64,000 nucleotides of DNA from positions 62,001 to 126,000 of the forward strand of contig NZ_JBHUDD010000053.1 of NCBI RefSeq assembly GCF_042677865.1. Reading direction: 5' to 3'. The notes under the pieces were generated by a model. It did no database searches, was not told where the DNA came from, and saw nothing but the letters and a program-made list of their open reading frames with translations. The translations under genes and the position numbers were made by a program. Position 1 is the first letter of the stretch, and every line of letters begins with the position of its first letter. Positions 35,875-43,620 of this stretch are shown piece after piece. Origin of the DNA: Lutimaribacter salitolerans (GTDB lineage: Bacteria > Pseudomonadota > Alphaproteobacteria > Rhodobacterales > Rhodobacteraceae).

Positions 35875-36609
35875 ATGACCGCGACAGATACCACCAAGGA
35901 CAATCTGGCTCCGGTTCCTCCGGCAGAGGGTCTGCAATACCTGCGTTTCCTCGAGAATATGCATAAACACCTGCAGCCCGAATGGTATCTCGAGGTCGGC
36001 ACCGCACAGGGGGCAAGCCTGAAGCTTGCGACCTGCAAGGTCATGGCCATTGATCCGCGGTTTCAGATCCAGCCGGACAACATGGGCGGGCGTCCGCAGA
36101 CCCATCTGTTCGAAACCACCAGCGACGAGTTCTTCGCCTCGGGCATCGCGCGGCAGCTTGCGTCGACAATCGACCTGGCCTTTCTGGATGGAATGCACCT
36201 ATTCGAATACCTGCTGCGCGACTTCATCAACACGGAAAAGCTGTGCCGCCCTGACAGCGTGATCGTCCTTCACGACCTTGTTCCACCGACCTACATAGCC
36301 GCAGAACGCGACTGGGACCGCAAACGTACCAAGCAGTGGACCGGCGATGTCTGGAAGGTAGGCGTAATCCTCAAGGAATACCGCCCCGATCTCGATCTGC
36401 GCGTCGCCAACTGCCGACCTACCGGTCTGGGCGTCATCACGTCTCTGAACCCGGATGACACGACGCTGGAAGATAACTACGACGAGATCGTTGCCCGATT
36501 CATGGACATGAGCCTTGATGACTACGGCACTGAAAAACTCAGCACACTGTTCAACATGCAGCGTGCCATGTCCCGGCATTTTCACGACTACGTCGGGGTG
36601 CCGGCATGA
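35875..36609 (+). CDS. Class I SAM-dependent methyltransferase (Methyltransf_24-like), between sdhA and sdhB
   Basis: 244 residues. WYLEVGTAQGASLKLATCKVMAIDP contains the SAM-binding loop (EVGTAQGAS) and the acidic ribose-binding residue, and DLAFLDGMHLFEYLLRDF with SVIVLHDL matches the Methyltransf_24 / CmcI-like family. The substrate is unknown. By eye it is less GC-biased than the flanking sdh genes, which may indicate a later insertion. Its stop overlaps the start of a 53-codon frame. Confidence 0.75.
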   Translation: MTATDTTKDNLAPVPPAEGLQYLRFLENMHKHLQPEWYLEVGTAQGASLKLATCKVMAIDPRFQIQPDNMGGRPQTHLFETTSDEFFASGIARQLASTIDLAFLDGMHLFEYLLRDFINTEKLCRPDSVIVLHDLVPPTYIAAERDWDRKRTKQWTGDVWKVGVILKEYRPDLDLRVANCRPTGLGVITSLNPDDTTLEDNYDEIVARFMDMSLDDYGTEKLSTLFNMQRAMSRHFHDYVGVPA

Positions 36610-36767
36610 TCCGTAACCCGGCTGTCAGGTACCAAAACCGCCTGCCACTGATGGCACGCGGATCGCAGGGTGCCCACCGGCCCGCGCCGACAGCCATGAT
36701 GCCGCGCCGGCCCAGCAGCATCACAACAGCCACGCCCCGGCCCGCCTCTCTGGTCGGACGACACTGA
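36606..36767 (+). CDS. Possible 53-residue basic protein
   Basis: The ATG at 36606 overlaps the methyltransferase stop (ATGA). The predicted product is rich in Arg, Pro and Thr with no domain, and could be a non-functional frame. It ends 13 bp before sdhB. It is kept because of the coupled start and because it fills the whole space to sdhB. Confidence 0.3.
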   Translation: MIRNPAVRYQNRLPLMARGSQGAHRPAPTAMMPRRPSSITTATPRPASLVGRH

Positions 36768-36780
36768 AAAGGAAGAGCTT

Positions 36781-37560
36781 ATGGTTCAACTGACCCTGCC
36801 AAAAAACTCGCGCATCCGCGTGGGCAAGACATGGCCCAAGCCCGAAGGCGCGAAAAACACCCGCAAGTTCAGCATCTATCGCTGGAACCCCGATGATGGT
36901 GAAAACCCGCGCGTGGATACCTATTTCGTCGATATGGACAAATGCGGCCCGATGGTTCTGGACGCTCTGATCAAGATCAAGAACGAGATTGATCCCACCC
37001 TGACCTTCCGCCGGTCCTGCCGCGAAGGCATCTGCGGCTCCTGCGCGATGAACATCGACGGGATCAACACGCTGGCCTGTATCTACGGGCTGGACGAGGT
37101 CAAGGGCGACGTCAAGATCTATCCCCTGCCCCACATGCCCGTGGTCAAGGACCTGATCCCGGACCTGACGCATTTCTATGCCCAGCACGCCAGCATCATG
37201 CCCTGGCTGGAAACCAAGACGAACCGCCCCGCGAAAGAGTGGAAGCAAAGCATCGACGACCGCGCCAAGCTGGACGGCCTGTACGAATGCGTGATGTGCG
37301 CCTGCTGCTCGACCTCCTGCCCGTCCTATTGGTGGAACGGCGACCGCTATCTTGGGCCGGCCGCCCTGCTGCACGCCTATCGCTGGATCATCGACAGCCG
37401 CGACGAGGCGACGGGCGAGCGTCTGGATCAACTTGAGGATCCGTTCAAGCTCTATCGCTGCCACACGATCATGAACTGCACCAAGACCTGCCCCAAGGGC
37501 CTGAACCCGGCAAAAGCCATCGCCGAGATCAAGAAGACAATGGTCGAACGCGCGGTCTGA
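36781..37560 (+). CDS. sdhB: Succinate dehydrogenase iron-sulfur subunit
   Basis: 259 residues. The [2Fe-2S] cysteines are in RSCREGICGSCAMN plus LACI; the 4Fe-4S and 3Fe-4S cysteines are in CVMCACCSTSCPSYWW and CHTIMNCTKTCPKGLNP. It passes electrons from SdhA to the quinone site. It is separated from sdhA by about 1.3 kb of inserted genes and followed by a clear terminator. Confidence 0.97.
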   Translation: MVQLTLPKNSRIRVGKTWPKPEGAKNTRKFSIYRWNPDDGENPRVDTYFVDMDKCGPMVLDALIKIKNEIDPTLTFRRSCREGICGSCAMNIDGINTLACIYGLDEVKGDVKIYPLPHMPVVKDLIPDLTHFYAQHASIMPWLETKTNRPAKEWKQSIDDRAKLDGLYECVMCACCSTSCPSYWWNGDRYLGPAALLHAYRWIIDSRDEATGERLDQLEDPFKLYRCHTIMNCTKTCPKGLNPAKAIAEIKKTMVERAV

Positions 37561-37580
37561 TCAACCACGGCACACAGATC

Positions 37581-37609
37581 AAGGGCCGATCCTCCGGGGT
37601 CGGCCTTTT
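37581..37609 (+). terminator. Rho-independent terminator of sdhB
   Basis: Stem AAGGGCCGA / TCGGCCTTTT (one G-T pair) with a 10-nt loop and a short T-tract, 21 bp after the sdhB stop. Confidence 0.8.
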
Positions 37610-37719
37610 GCATTGCGCCCGCCGCATGGCGGCATTCGCAATTCGTCCGATGCAATCCGAGGTCACACCCGCCATATGACAGTCAGGGAGGGGATGCCGG
37701 ACACACCAAAGGACACCCC

Positions 37720-37860
37720 ATGAAAACGCCGACCAAAACTGATGCCAAAGCCGCGCTTGCGATTCTGGAACAGGCTTGGGCCTATTTCGACGCCCCACAA
37801 AAGGCAGACACCGCCCAACAGCCCGAAGAAACCTATTTTGCATACGTAAAGGCGGCCTGA
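37720..37860 (+). CDS. Small protein of 46 residues
   Basis: ATG 37720 to TGA 37860. The acidic product (KTDAKAALAILEQAWAYFDA then AYVKAA at the end) has the look of short conserved Rhodobacterales proteins with an AWAYY/F core, which I recall as uncharacterised. The stop codon lies in the loop of the hairpin at 37848-37868, so the message ends right at the coding end. Weak ribosome site (AAAGGACACCCC). Confidence 0.65.
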   Translation: MKTPTKTDAKAALAILEQAWAYFDAPQKADTAQQPEETYFAYVKAA

Positions 37861-37868
37861 CCGCCTTT
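37848..37868 (+). terminator. Hairpin spanning the stop codon of the 46-residue ORF
   Basis: AAAGGCGG-CCTGA-CCGCCTTT: an 8-bp perfect stem with a 5-nt loop containing the TGA stop. It probably terminates or protects a short mRNA. Confidence 0.7.
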
Positions 37869-38002
37869 CATGGGGTCGGGCTCGGTCCGTGCCCCACAGC
37901 GCCCCGGCGGCGCAAGGAAACCTTTCATCCGAGTGTCGTCGGGCGCGGCCTTGCGCAGACCCGAAAACTGCGCAAACCTGTTGCAAACAACAGGGACAGA
38001 CC

Positions 38003-38845
38003 ATGCAACAGCCCCCCGACGCCGCCGCCCGCCGCGCCATCCCGCCGGTGATCTGCTATCCGACCGACACACTGCCGCAGCCGGACATGGCGCTCTACAC
38101 CGCCGCCCGGGCGACGCTGCAAAAGACCGGCGAAACGCTGGTGCCAGCCCGCGACGCACGCACCTTTCACGTGCCCGCCGGGCATTTCTTTTGCATCACC
38201 AGCGTCGATGGCCCGCAGGTTGGGGATCTGAACCTGTGGAACGCAAATGACCTGTCCGAGCGCTTCTACTCGGGCAAGACCCGCGCGCTGCATGGCACGC
38301 ATATCACCACCGGCCAGCGCATGTGGTCCTCCTTTCCGCATCTGCGCCCGATGGCGACCGTCACCCACGACACGCTGCACTGGTATGGCAAGGATGATTT
38401 CGGCGGCTCGGTCCATGACGTGATCGGCACGCGCTGCGATCCCTACACCGGCAACCTGCTGTCAGGCACGCAGTATCACCACTGCTGCCACTCCAACCTG
38501 ATCCGCGCGCTGGCCGATGAAACCGGGCTGTCGCCGGCCGATGCCGAGCCCCACGTGCATGACGTGCTCAACGTGTTCATGTGTACTGGATTCACCCGCG
38601 ACACCGGCCAGTATTTCATGAAGGCCAGCCCGGTCCGCCCCGGCGATTACATCGAGTTCCTGGCCGAGATCGAACTGCTCGGCGCGCTCAGCGCCTGCCC
38701 CGGCGGCGATTGCAGCGCCGAGCACAGCTCGGATACCGCCGCCTGCCACCCGCTTCTGGTCGAGGTCTTCGCCCCCGCCCCCGGCGCGCTGGACGGCTGG
38801 CATTCTCCGGCCCCCAACGGCTACGATCGCAGCCATGGCAGATGA
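38003..38845 (+). CDS. DUF1989 protein (urea-carboxylase-associated / CgdAB family)
   Basis: 280 residues from ATG 38003 with CAGGGACAG ahead. Family features are HVPAGHFFCITSVDGPQVGDLNLWN, the RTRALHG-like arginine/histidine segment, CDPYTGNLL and a cysteine/histidine cluster YHHCCHSN that could bind metal. Members of the family include the carboxyguanidine deiminase subunits CgdA/CgdB, but no guanidine carboxylase gene is present here. The partner is instead the beta-keto acid cleavage enzyme 65 bp downstream. The reaction is unknown. Confidence 0.85.
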   Translation: MQQPPDAAARRAIPPVICYPTDTLPQPDMALYTAARATLQKTGETLVPARDARTFHVPAGHFFCITSVDGPQVGDLNLWNANDLSERFYSGKTRALHGTHITTGQRMWSSFPHLRPMATVTHDTLHWYGKDDFGGSVHDVIGTRCDPYTGNLLSGTQYHHCCHSNLIRALADETGLSPADAEPHVHDVLNVFMCTGFTRDTGQYFMKASPVRPGDYIEFLAEIELLGALSACPGGDCSAEHSSDTAACHPLLVEVFAPAPGALDGWHSPAPNGYDRSHGR

Positions 38846-38910
38846 CACCGGCTGCCCTGCCGTCGGGTTATGTGGCACCGTCAATCACCACGAACAGCGC
38901 GAAAGACACC

Positions 38911-39741
38911 ATGACCAAACCCTGCATCATCTGCGTGGCGATCACCGGCTCGGTGCCGCAAAAATCCGACAACCCCGCCGTGCCGATTACCGTGGCCGAA
39001 CAGATCGACTCGACCCAGGCGGCGTTCGAGGCCGGCGCCAGCATCTGCCATGCCCATGTGCGCAACGCCGACGGCTCGCCCAGCTCCGACCCCGAGAAAT
39101 TCGCGCGCCTCAAGGAAGGGCTGGAAAAGCACTGCCCCGGCATGATCATCCAGTTTTCCACCGGGGGCCGTTCGGGGGCCGGTCAGGCGCGCGGGGCCAT
39201 GCTGCCGCTGCGCCCCGACATGGCCTCGCTCTCGGTCGGGTCCAACAACTTTCCCACCCGCGTCTATGAAAACCCGCCCGATCTGGTGGACTGGCTGGCC
39301 AGCGAAATGCGGGCCCATGACGTCAAGCCCGAGGTCGAGTGTTTCGACCTGTCCCATATCCATCAGGCCGCCAGGATGAGCGCCGATGGCCGCATCCCCG
39401 GTCCGCTGTATGTGCAGTTCGTCATGGGGGTCAAGAACGCCATGCCGGTCGATCGCCCGACCTTCGATTTCTACATCGAAACCGTGAAACGCCTGATGCC
39501 CGATGCCGAATGGTGCGCCGCGGGCATCGGCGCGGGGCAGCTTTTGATCAACGAATGGGTGGTCGCCGCCGGGGGCCATGCCCGCACGGGGCTCGAGGAC
39601 AACGTGCGCCTTGACCGCGACACGCTGGCCCCGTCCAACGCGGCGCTGGTCAAGCGCGTGACCGACATCTGCGCCCAGCACGACCGCCCCGTGGCCACTC
39701 CTGCGCAGGCGCGCGAGATCCTGGGCCTGCGCCCGGCGTGA
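38911..39741 (+). CDS. 3-keto-5-aminohexanoate cleavage / BKACE family enzyme (DUF849)
   Basis: 276 residues. It begins CIICVAITGSVPQKSDNPAVP (part: AITGSVPQKSDNP) and has HAHVRNADG with the zinc-binding HxH, SVGSNNFP, and EVECFDLSHIHQA, the BKACE barrel pattern. The family condenses a beta-keto acid with acetyl-CoA to acetoacetate plus a new CoA ester. The keto acid used here is unknown. Followed by a 3' repeat element and four hairpins. Confidence 0.88.
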   Translation: MTKPCIICVAITGSVPQKSDNPAVPITVAEQIDSTQAAFEAGASICHAHVRNADGSPSSDPEKFARLKEGLEKHCPGMIIQFSTGGRSGAGQARGAMLPLRPDMASLSVGSNNFPTRVYENPPDLVDWLASEMRAHDVKPEVECFDLSHIHQAARMSADGRIPGPLYVQFVMGVKNAMPVDRPTFDFYIETVKRLMPDAEWCAAGIGAGQLLINEWVVAAGGHARTGLEDNVRLDRDTLAPSNAALVKRVTDICAQHDRPVATPAQAREILGLRPA

Positions 39742-39761
39742 TCACACCACCGATCGCCTGC

Positions 39762-39865
39762 TTCCTCTCTCTTCCAATATCCTAGGGGTGAGGCCGCAGG
39801 CCGAGGGGGCAGCGCCCCCTTTGCGCCGCCGTCAGGCGGCGCCGGTCGCGCCCGTCAGGGCGCGA
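39762..39865 (+). repeat. 3' element TTCCTCTCTC..CCAATATCC + four hairpins (copy B)
   Basis: Starts 20 bp after the BKACE stop: TTCCTCTCTCTTCCAATATC, then CTAGGGGTGAG, followed by GGCC-GCA-GGCC, GGGGGC-AGC-GCCCCC (39805-39819), and two strong hairpins with the same GTCA loop, GCGCCGCC/GGCGGCGC (39824-39843) and TCGCGCCC/GGGCGCGA (39846-39865). The whole lies between two convergent genes. Same element as 18840-18905 and 43569-43620. Confidence 0.75.
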
Positions 39866-39873
39866 AACCGGCA

Positions 39874-40860
39874 TCATCCCTCCGGTACGCAGATCGCCCC
39901 GGCCGCAATCGCACGCGCAGTGCCAAAAATCAGCCCGGCAATCACCGCCAGCAACACCGCCAGCGTGACGAACCCGAACACCTGATGCACCGCGCTGCCC
40001 GTGGCCTCGGCAAAGCGGAAACTGGCGATCGTCACCGCCGCAAAGGGAAAACTCAGCGCCCAGAACGACAGCGCAAAGGGCAGCTTCACAAGCCGCGGCA
40101 GGTTCACCACCACGATCAGCGTGAACAGGTAGGCCATGTTGATCAGCAGCCGGGCAAAGGCGTCCACCCCGCCGGTCAGTTGCAGCCATGACAGGAACGC
40201 CACCGCAGGCGGCGCGATCAGGATCACCAGCGTCGGTTGCAGCCTGCCGGGCATCGGATCGTGAAAGATCAGCCGGTTCATCACCAGCGTCAGCAACACG
40301 ATCCAGAACAGCAGCCCCACCGCCATGAAATACCAGCTCAGTTCGACGTATCCCAGCGGCACGCCCACGATCGGCACCAGCACATTGCCCACGGCGGGAA
40401 TGAACCACGCGGGCGTCAGGTGCCCGGTCTGAAACGACCGCGCCGAGATCCAGCCCGCAACCACGGCAATGGTCAGCACCGCTTGCAACGCCGTGCCAGC
40501 CAGCCACAGCACATGCGCGGCCCCCGGCGACAGGCTGTAGCTCGCCGTGGCCAGCAGGATCATCGAGATCGAGATCGCGGGAAAGAACGCCAGACGCACC
40601 GGATGATGCCATTCCTGCGCCACCGCCAGCGGATAGCGCAGCGCCTTGAGCGCATAAAGCGCCGCGATCACCACGCCCGCCGCGACGGCTGCCCAGAATA
40701 CAGCCAGGGACAGCCCCGCTCTCAACCCCAGTGCGGTTTCAGCGGCATGCAGGGCCAGCGTCAGCCCCGCCAGCCCCATCACCACCGCAAAGAAGGGCAC
40801 CGGGAAATGCTCCAGCCGGTTTGACTGGCCCGGGTGTGCCGCCTGTGCTGCATCCGCCAT
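39874..40860 (-). CDS. TehA/SLAC1-family transporter (C4-dicarboxylate/tellurite-resistance type)
   Basis: 328 residues with ten predicted membrane helices. NRLEHFPVPFFAVVMGLAGLTL at the N-terminus is the typical SLAC1/TehA start, and the GHLTPAWFIPAVGNVLVPIVG segment corresponds to the conserved pore region. It probably moves a small anion across the inner membrane. It is last of the minus-strand unit headed by the FAD oxidoreductase. Confidence 0.88.
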   Translation of the reverse strand: MADAAQAAHPGQSNRLEHFPVPFFAVVMGLAGLTLALHAAETALGLRAGLSLAVFWAAVAAGVVIAALYALKALRYPLAVAQEWHHPVRLAFFPAISISMILLATASYSLSPGAAHVLWLAGTALQAVLTIAVVAGWISARSFQTGHLTPAWFIPAVGNVLVPIVGVPLGYVELSWYFMAVGLLFWIVLLTLVMNRLIFHDPMPGRLQPTLVILIAPPAVAFLSWLQLTGGVDAFARLLINMAYLFTLIVVVNLPRLVKLPFALSFWALSFPFAAVTIASFRFAEATGSAVHQVFGFVTLAVLLAVIAGLIFGTARAIAAGAICVPEG

Positions 40861-40876
40861 GTCGCGTTTCCTTGTT

Positions 40877-41236
40877 TCAGCCGTCCTGCGCCTCGGGGCC
40901 CCGGATCATCGCCTGAACGGTGTAGACCAGGATGGCAATGCCCACGGCCCCGGCCACAGCCACGCCCAGCAGCACGATCACGTCCACCGGTCCGCCGATG
41001 TCGGCAAAACCCGAACTGGTCATCTGCTGGACGAAAAGCACCGCCGCGACAGCCCCCACCGGCATCGACAGTTGCGCCAGCAGGAATTTCCGCATCGACA
41101 TCGACCGGTCACGGATCAGCACGTACAGGTAGCCCACCGTGATCAGCACAGCAACCACGACCATGGCCCAGAACAGGCCCCGGCCAAACATCTCTTCCCA
41201 GACCGCGATCAGGGTTCCCAGTGTAAGCTCTTGCAT
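40877..41236 (-). CDS. DUF5368-like small membrane protein
   Basis: 119 residues with three membrane helices and conserved-looking stretches ELTLGTLIAVWEEMFGRGLFWAM and LLAQLSMPVGAVAAVLFVQQMTSSGFAD (in pieces). I associate it with DUF5368, a family found in Rhodobacterales next to sulfide:quinone-reductase-like genes, which fits this location. The function is unknown. 12 bp after the FAD oxidoreductase and 16 bp before the TehA-like gene. Confidence 0.65.
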   Translation of the reverse strand: MQELTLGTLIAVWEEMFGRGLFWAMVVVAVLITVGYLYVLIRDRSMSMRKFLLAQLSMPVGAVAAVLFVQQMTSSGFADIGGPVDVIVLLGVAVAGAVGIAILVYTVQAMIRGPEAQDG

Positions 41237-41248
41237 CGTCTTTTCTCC

Positions 41249-42565
41249 CTATGCCTTGCCGCGCAGCATCGCGTTATAGGTGGCCTTCAGCGCCACCTCC
41301 TTCATCAGCCAGCTGATCCACAGCTCTTCCAGCGGCGCGATCACGCCCGGAAAGCTGGGCACGAGGTTGTTCTTGTAATCAAATTCGATCAGCATCGCGC
41401 GGCCCACGCGGGTGATCAGCGGGCAGGATGTGTAGCCGTCATAGGCCGCATCCGTGGTGTCGCCCGCGATCTGCGCGACCAGATGCGCCTCGACCACCGG
41501 CACCTGCCACTTGACGCTGGCGGCGGTCTTGCCCTTGGGCACGCCCGCCACGTCGCCCAGTGCAAAGACGTTGGGATAGCGGTTGTGCCGCAGGTTTTGC
41601 TGATCCACCTCGACCCAGCCTTGCCCAACCCATTTGTCGGCCCAGGACAGACCCGACTGACGGATCACATCGGGCGCGCGCTGCGGCGGGATGATGTTGG
41701 TGAAGTCGTAGTCGGTTTCGCGGGTGGCGCCATCCGGCCCCTCGAAGGTCATGACCTTGCGGCCCGGGTCGATCGACTTGAGCACCTGATCAAACTCGGT
41801 TTTGATCCCGCGCTCGCCGAACAGCATCCGCACCTTTTCGGACACGATGGGCACGCCGAACAAGGCCTTGGAGTTGTTCCAGTATTCGATCTCGACCTTG
41901 CCGCGATTGCCCTTCCTGTCGGCATGATCCTCAGTCAGAAAGGCGTATTTCAGCGGCGCACCGGCGCATTTCATCTCGGTCGCGGGGCGCAGGAACACGG
42001 CCTTGCCGCCGCTGTCGGTAAAGCGGTCCATCTCGGCCCAGGTCTTGGCCGCATACTCCGGCCCGGCATAGACCGCGCCCAGACCGTTCTGGCCCACCAT
42101 GGACAGGTCGAACCCTTCGATCGCGTCCCAGTCCAGCACAAGGCCGGGGGCGGTGACCAAATAGTCATAGGGCAGCTTCGTGCCTGACGCCGTGGTCAGC
42201 GTATTCGCCTCGGGGTCGATTTCGGCTGCGTATTCCGCCACCAGCGTGACGCCGCGCGGCAGCCAGTCGGTGGTCTGGCTGACCGAATAGCCGGCGGGCT
42301 TCAGCCCCGCGGCGATCAGGGTGAATCCGGGCTGATACCAATGCTCGGCCCGGCCATCGACCAGCGTGATCTCGGCCCCGTCAAGCCGCTCGACCAGACG
42401 GTTGGCCAATGCGGTGCCCGCGGCACCAGCGCCCAGGATCACGATTCGCGCCTTGGTCGATACTTTTTGCGCGCGGGCGGGGCCGGTGCCCGCGGCAAGC
42501 AGGGCCGCACCGCCGGCAAGGCCCAGAAACCCGCGACGGGTTGGCAGAAACTGTTCCGATGTCAT
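41249..42565 (-). CDS. Tat-exported FAD oxidoreductase, sulfide:quinone-reductase-like
   Basis: 438 residues from ATG 42565 (GGAG at 7 nt; an ATG six codons earlier has none). A twin-arginine signal (TRRGFLGLAGGAALLAAG) directs it to the periplasm. FAD domain ARIVILGAGAAGTALANRL follows, then HWYQPGFTLIAAGL and NVFALGDVAGVPKGKTAASV, all typical of SQR/flavocytochrome-c-sulfide-dehydrogenase-like proteins. Likely donor: sulfide or another sulfur compound, but the substrate is not certain. An FNR-type box lies 56 bp upstream. Confidence 0.85.
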   Translation of the reverse strand: MTSEQFLPTRRGFLGLAGGAALLAAGTGPARAQKVSTKARIVILGAGAAGTALANRLVERLDGAEITLVDGRAEHWYQPGFTLIAAGLKPAGYSVSQTTDWLPRGVTLVAEYAAEIDPEANTLTTASGTKLPYDYLVTAPGLVLDWDAIEGFDLSMVGQNGLGAVYAGPEYAAKTWAEMDRFTDSGGKAVFLRPATEMKCAGAPLKYAFLTEDHADRKGNRGKVEIEYWNNSKALFGVPIVSEKVRMLFGERGIKTEFDQVLKSIDPGRKVMTFEGPDGATRETDYDFTNIIPPQRAPDVIRQSGLSWADKWVGQGWVEVDQQNLRHNRYPNVFALGDVAGVPKGKTAASVKWQVPVVEAHLVAQIAGDTTDAAYDGYTSCPLITRVGRAMLIEFDYKNNLVPSFPGVIAPLEELWISWLMKEVALKATYNAMLRGKA

Positions 42566-42620
42566 GCGTGTACTCCATTGCATACATCATCATTTCTGCA
42601 TGTGTTAAGCACTCTCCGCC

Positions 42621-42634
42621 TTGATCCAGATCAA
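42621..42634. promoter_or_regulatory. FNR/Dnr-type box TTGATCCAGATCAA
   Basis: An exact match to the consensus TTGAT-N4-ATCAA of the FNR/CRP family (FnrL, Dnr, NnrR). It lies 56 bp before the start of the Tat-exported FAD oxidoreductase, which supports control of that three-gene operon by oxygen or nitric oxide. The site is not proven to act on the amidohydrolase gene, which ends at 42654. Confidence 0.72.
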
Positions 42635-42653
42635 AGATGTACCGGAAATGCGA

Positions 42654-43529
42654 TTACTCCATCAGACCCAGCAGCCGCGCCGCGTTGTTCTTGAGGATAT
42701 CGGGGCGCAGCTCGTCCTTGATGTCGATCTTCTCGAAATCCGCCAGCCAGCGTTCCGGGGTGATCATCGGCCAGTCCGACCCGAACAACACCTTCTTGCG
42801 CAGGATCGAGTTGCAGTAGCGCACAAGGATCGGCGGGAAATACTTGGGGCTCCAGCCCGACAGGTCGATATAGACGTTCGGTTTGTGCTGGGCCACGGCC
42901 AGCGCCTCTTCCTGCCAGGGGAAACTGGGGTGGGCCATGATGATCTTCATGTCGGGAAAATCGACCGCCACATCATCGAGATGCATCGGGTTGGAAAACT
43001 TCATCCGCATCCCGTTTCCGCCGCGCATGCCGCTGCCCACGCCGGTCTGGCCGGTGTGAAACAGCCCGATGCAGCCATATTCGGCCAGCAGTTCGTAGAA
43101 CGGATAAGCCATGCGGTCATTGGGAAAAAACCCCTGCATGGTCGGGTGGAACTTGAACCCCTTGATGCCGTGCACTTCGATCAGACGGCGCGCCTCGCGC
43201 ACGGCCATCTTGCCCTTCCACGGGTCGATCGAGGCAAAGGGGATCAGCACATCGCTGTTTTCCTTGACCAGTTCGATCACCTCGTCGTTGGAATAGCGGC
43301 GATAGCCGGTCTCGCGCTCGGCATCGACGGGAAAGATGACGGCGGCGATGTTCTGCTCGCGGAAATGCGCGGCGGTTTCGGGGATCGTCGGCGGATGCTG
43401 CCAAGGCGCGCGAAAGTACTTTGCCATGGTCGATTGCAGATCGTCATAGCCATCGTCGGAATGACAGCCGCAGGGTTCCTCGGCATGGGTGTGAATGTCG
43501 ATGGCGCGGATCTTGTCGAGGTCGATCAT
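42654..43529 (-). CDS. Amidohydrolase-2 family hydrolase
   Basis: 291 residues. Metal site IDIHTHAEEPCG, lysine/His region GIKGFKFHPTMQGFF, MAHPSFPW, and the C-terminal aspartate in LFGSDWPMITPERWL define the ACMSD-like amidohydrolase-2 family. Relatives encoded with feruloyl/coumaroyl-CoA ligases (CouO-type) hydrolyse 4-hydroxyphenyl-beta-ketoacyl-CoA in hydroxycinnamate degradation, and the neighbouring ligase points that way. Last gene of the crotonase-marR-fcs unit, 91 bp after fcs with a repeat element between. Confidence 0.85.
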   Translation of the reverse strand: MIDLDKIRAIDIHTHAEEPCGCHSDDGYDDLQSTMAKYFRAPWQHPPTIPETAAHFREQNIAAVIFPVDAERETGYRRYSNDEVIELVKENSDVLIPFASIDPWKGKMAVREARRLIEVHGIKGFKFHPTMQGFFPNDRMAYPFYELLAEYGCIGLFHTGQTGVGSGMRGGNGMRMKFSNPMHLDDVAVDFPDMKIIMAHPSFPWQEEALAVAQHKPNVYIDLSGWSPKYFPPILVRYCNSILRKKVLFGSDWPMITPERWLADFEKIDIKDELRPDILKNNAARLLGLME

Positions 43530-43568
43530 GGGGCGTCCTTTCTGACGGTGCGCTGGTTGAGCCTGCGG

Positions 43569-43620
43569 GAGCGAGGGGCCAGCCCCTCGCGCTCCCCGGG
43601 ATATTTGAAGAGAGAGGAAA
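43569..43620 (-). repeat. 3' element TTCCTCTCTC..CAAATATCC + hairpin (copy C)
   Basis: Read on the minus strand directly after the fcs stop (TGA, 43623-43621): TTTCCTCTCTCTTCAAATAT, then CCCGGGGAGC and a strong hairpin GCGAGGGGC / GCCCCTCGC (43571-43590). Same order and orientation as copies A and B. Confidence 0.75.

Noticed and set aside
39737..39746. GTGATCACA words at the BKACE stop, at the tauA stop (about 54113) and elsewhere
   Set aside because: Single copies without a partner at 21 bp and not in promoter positions; their number fits chance for an 8-bp palindrome in 64 kb.
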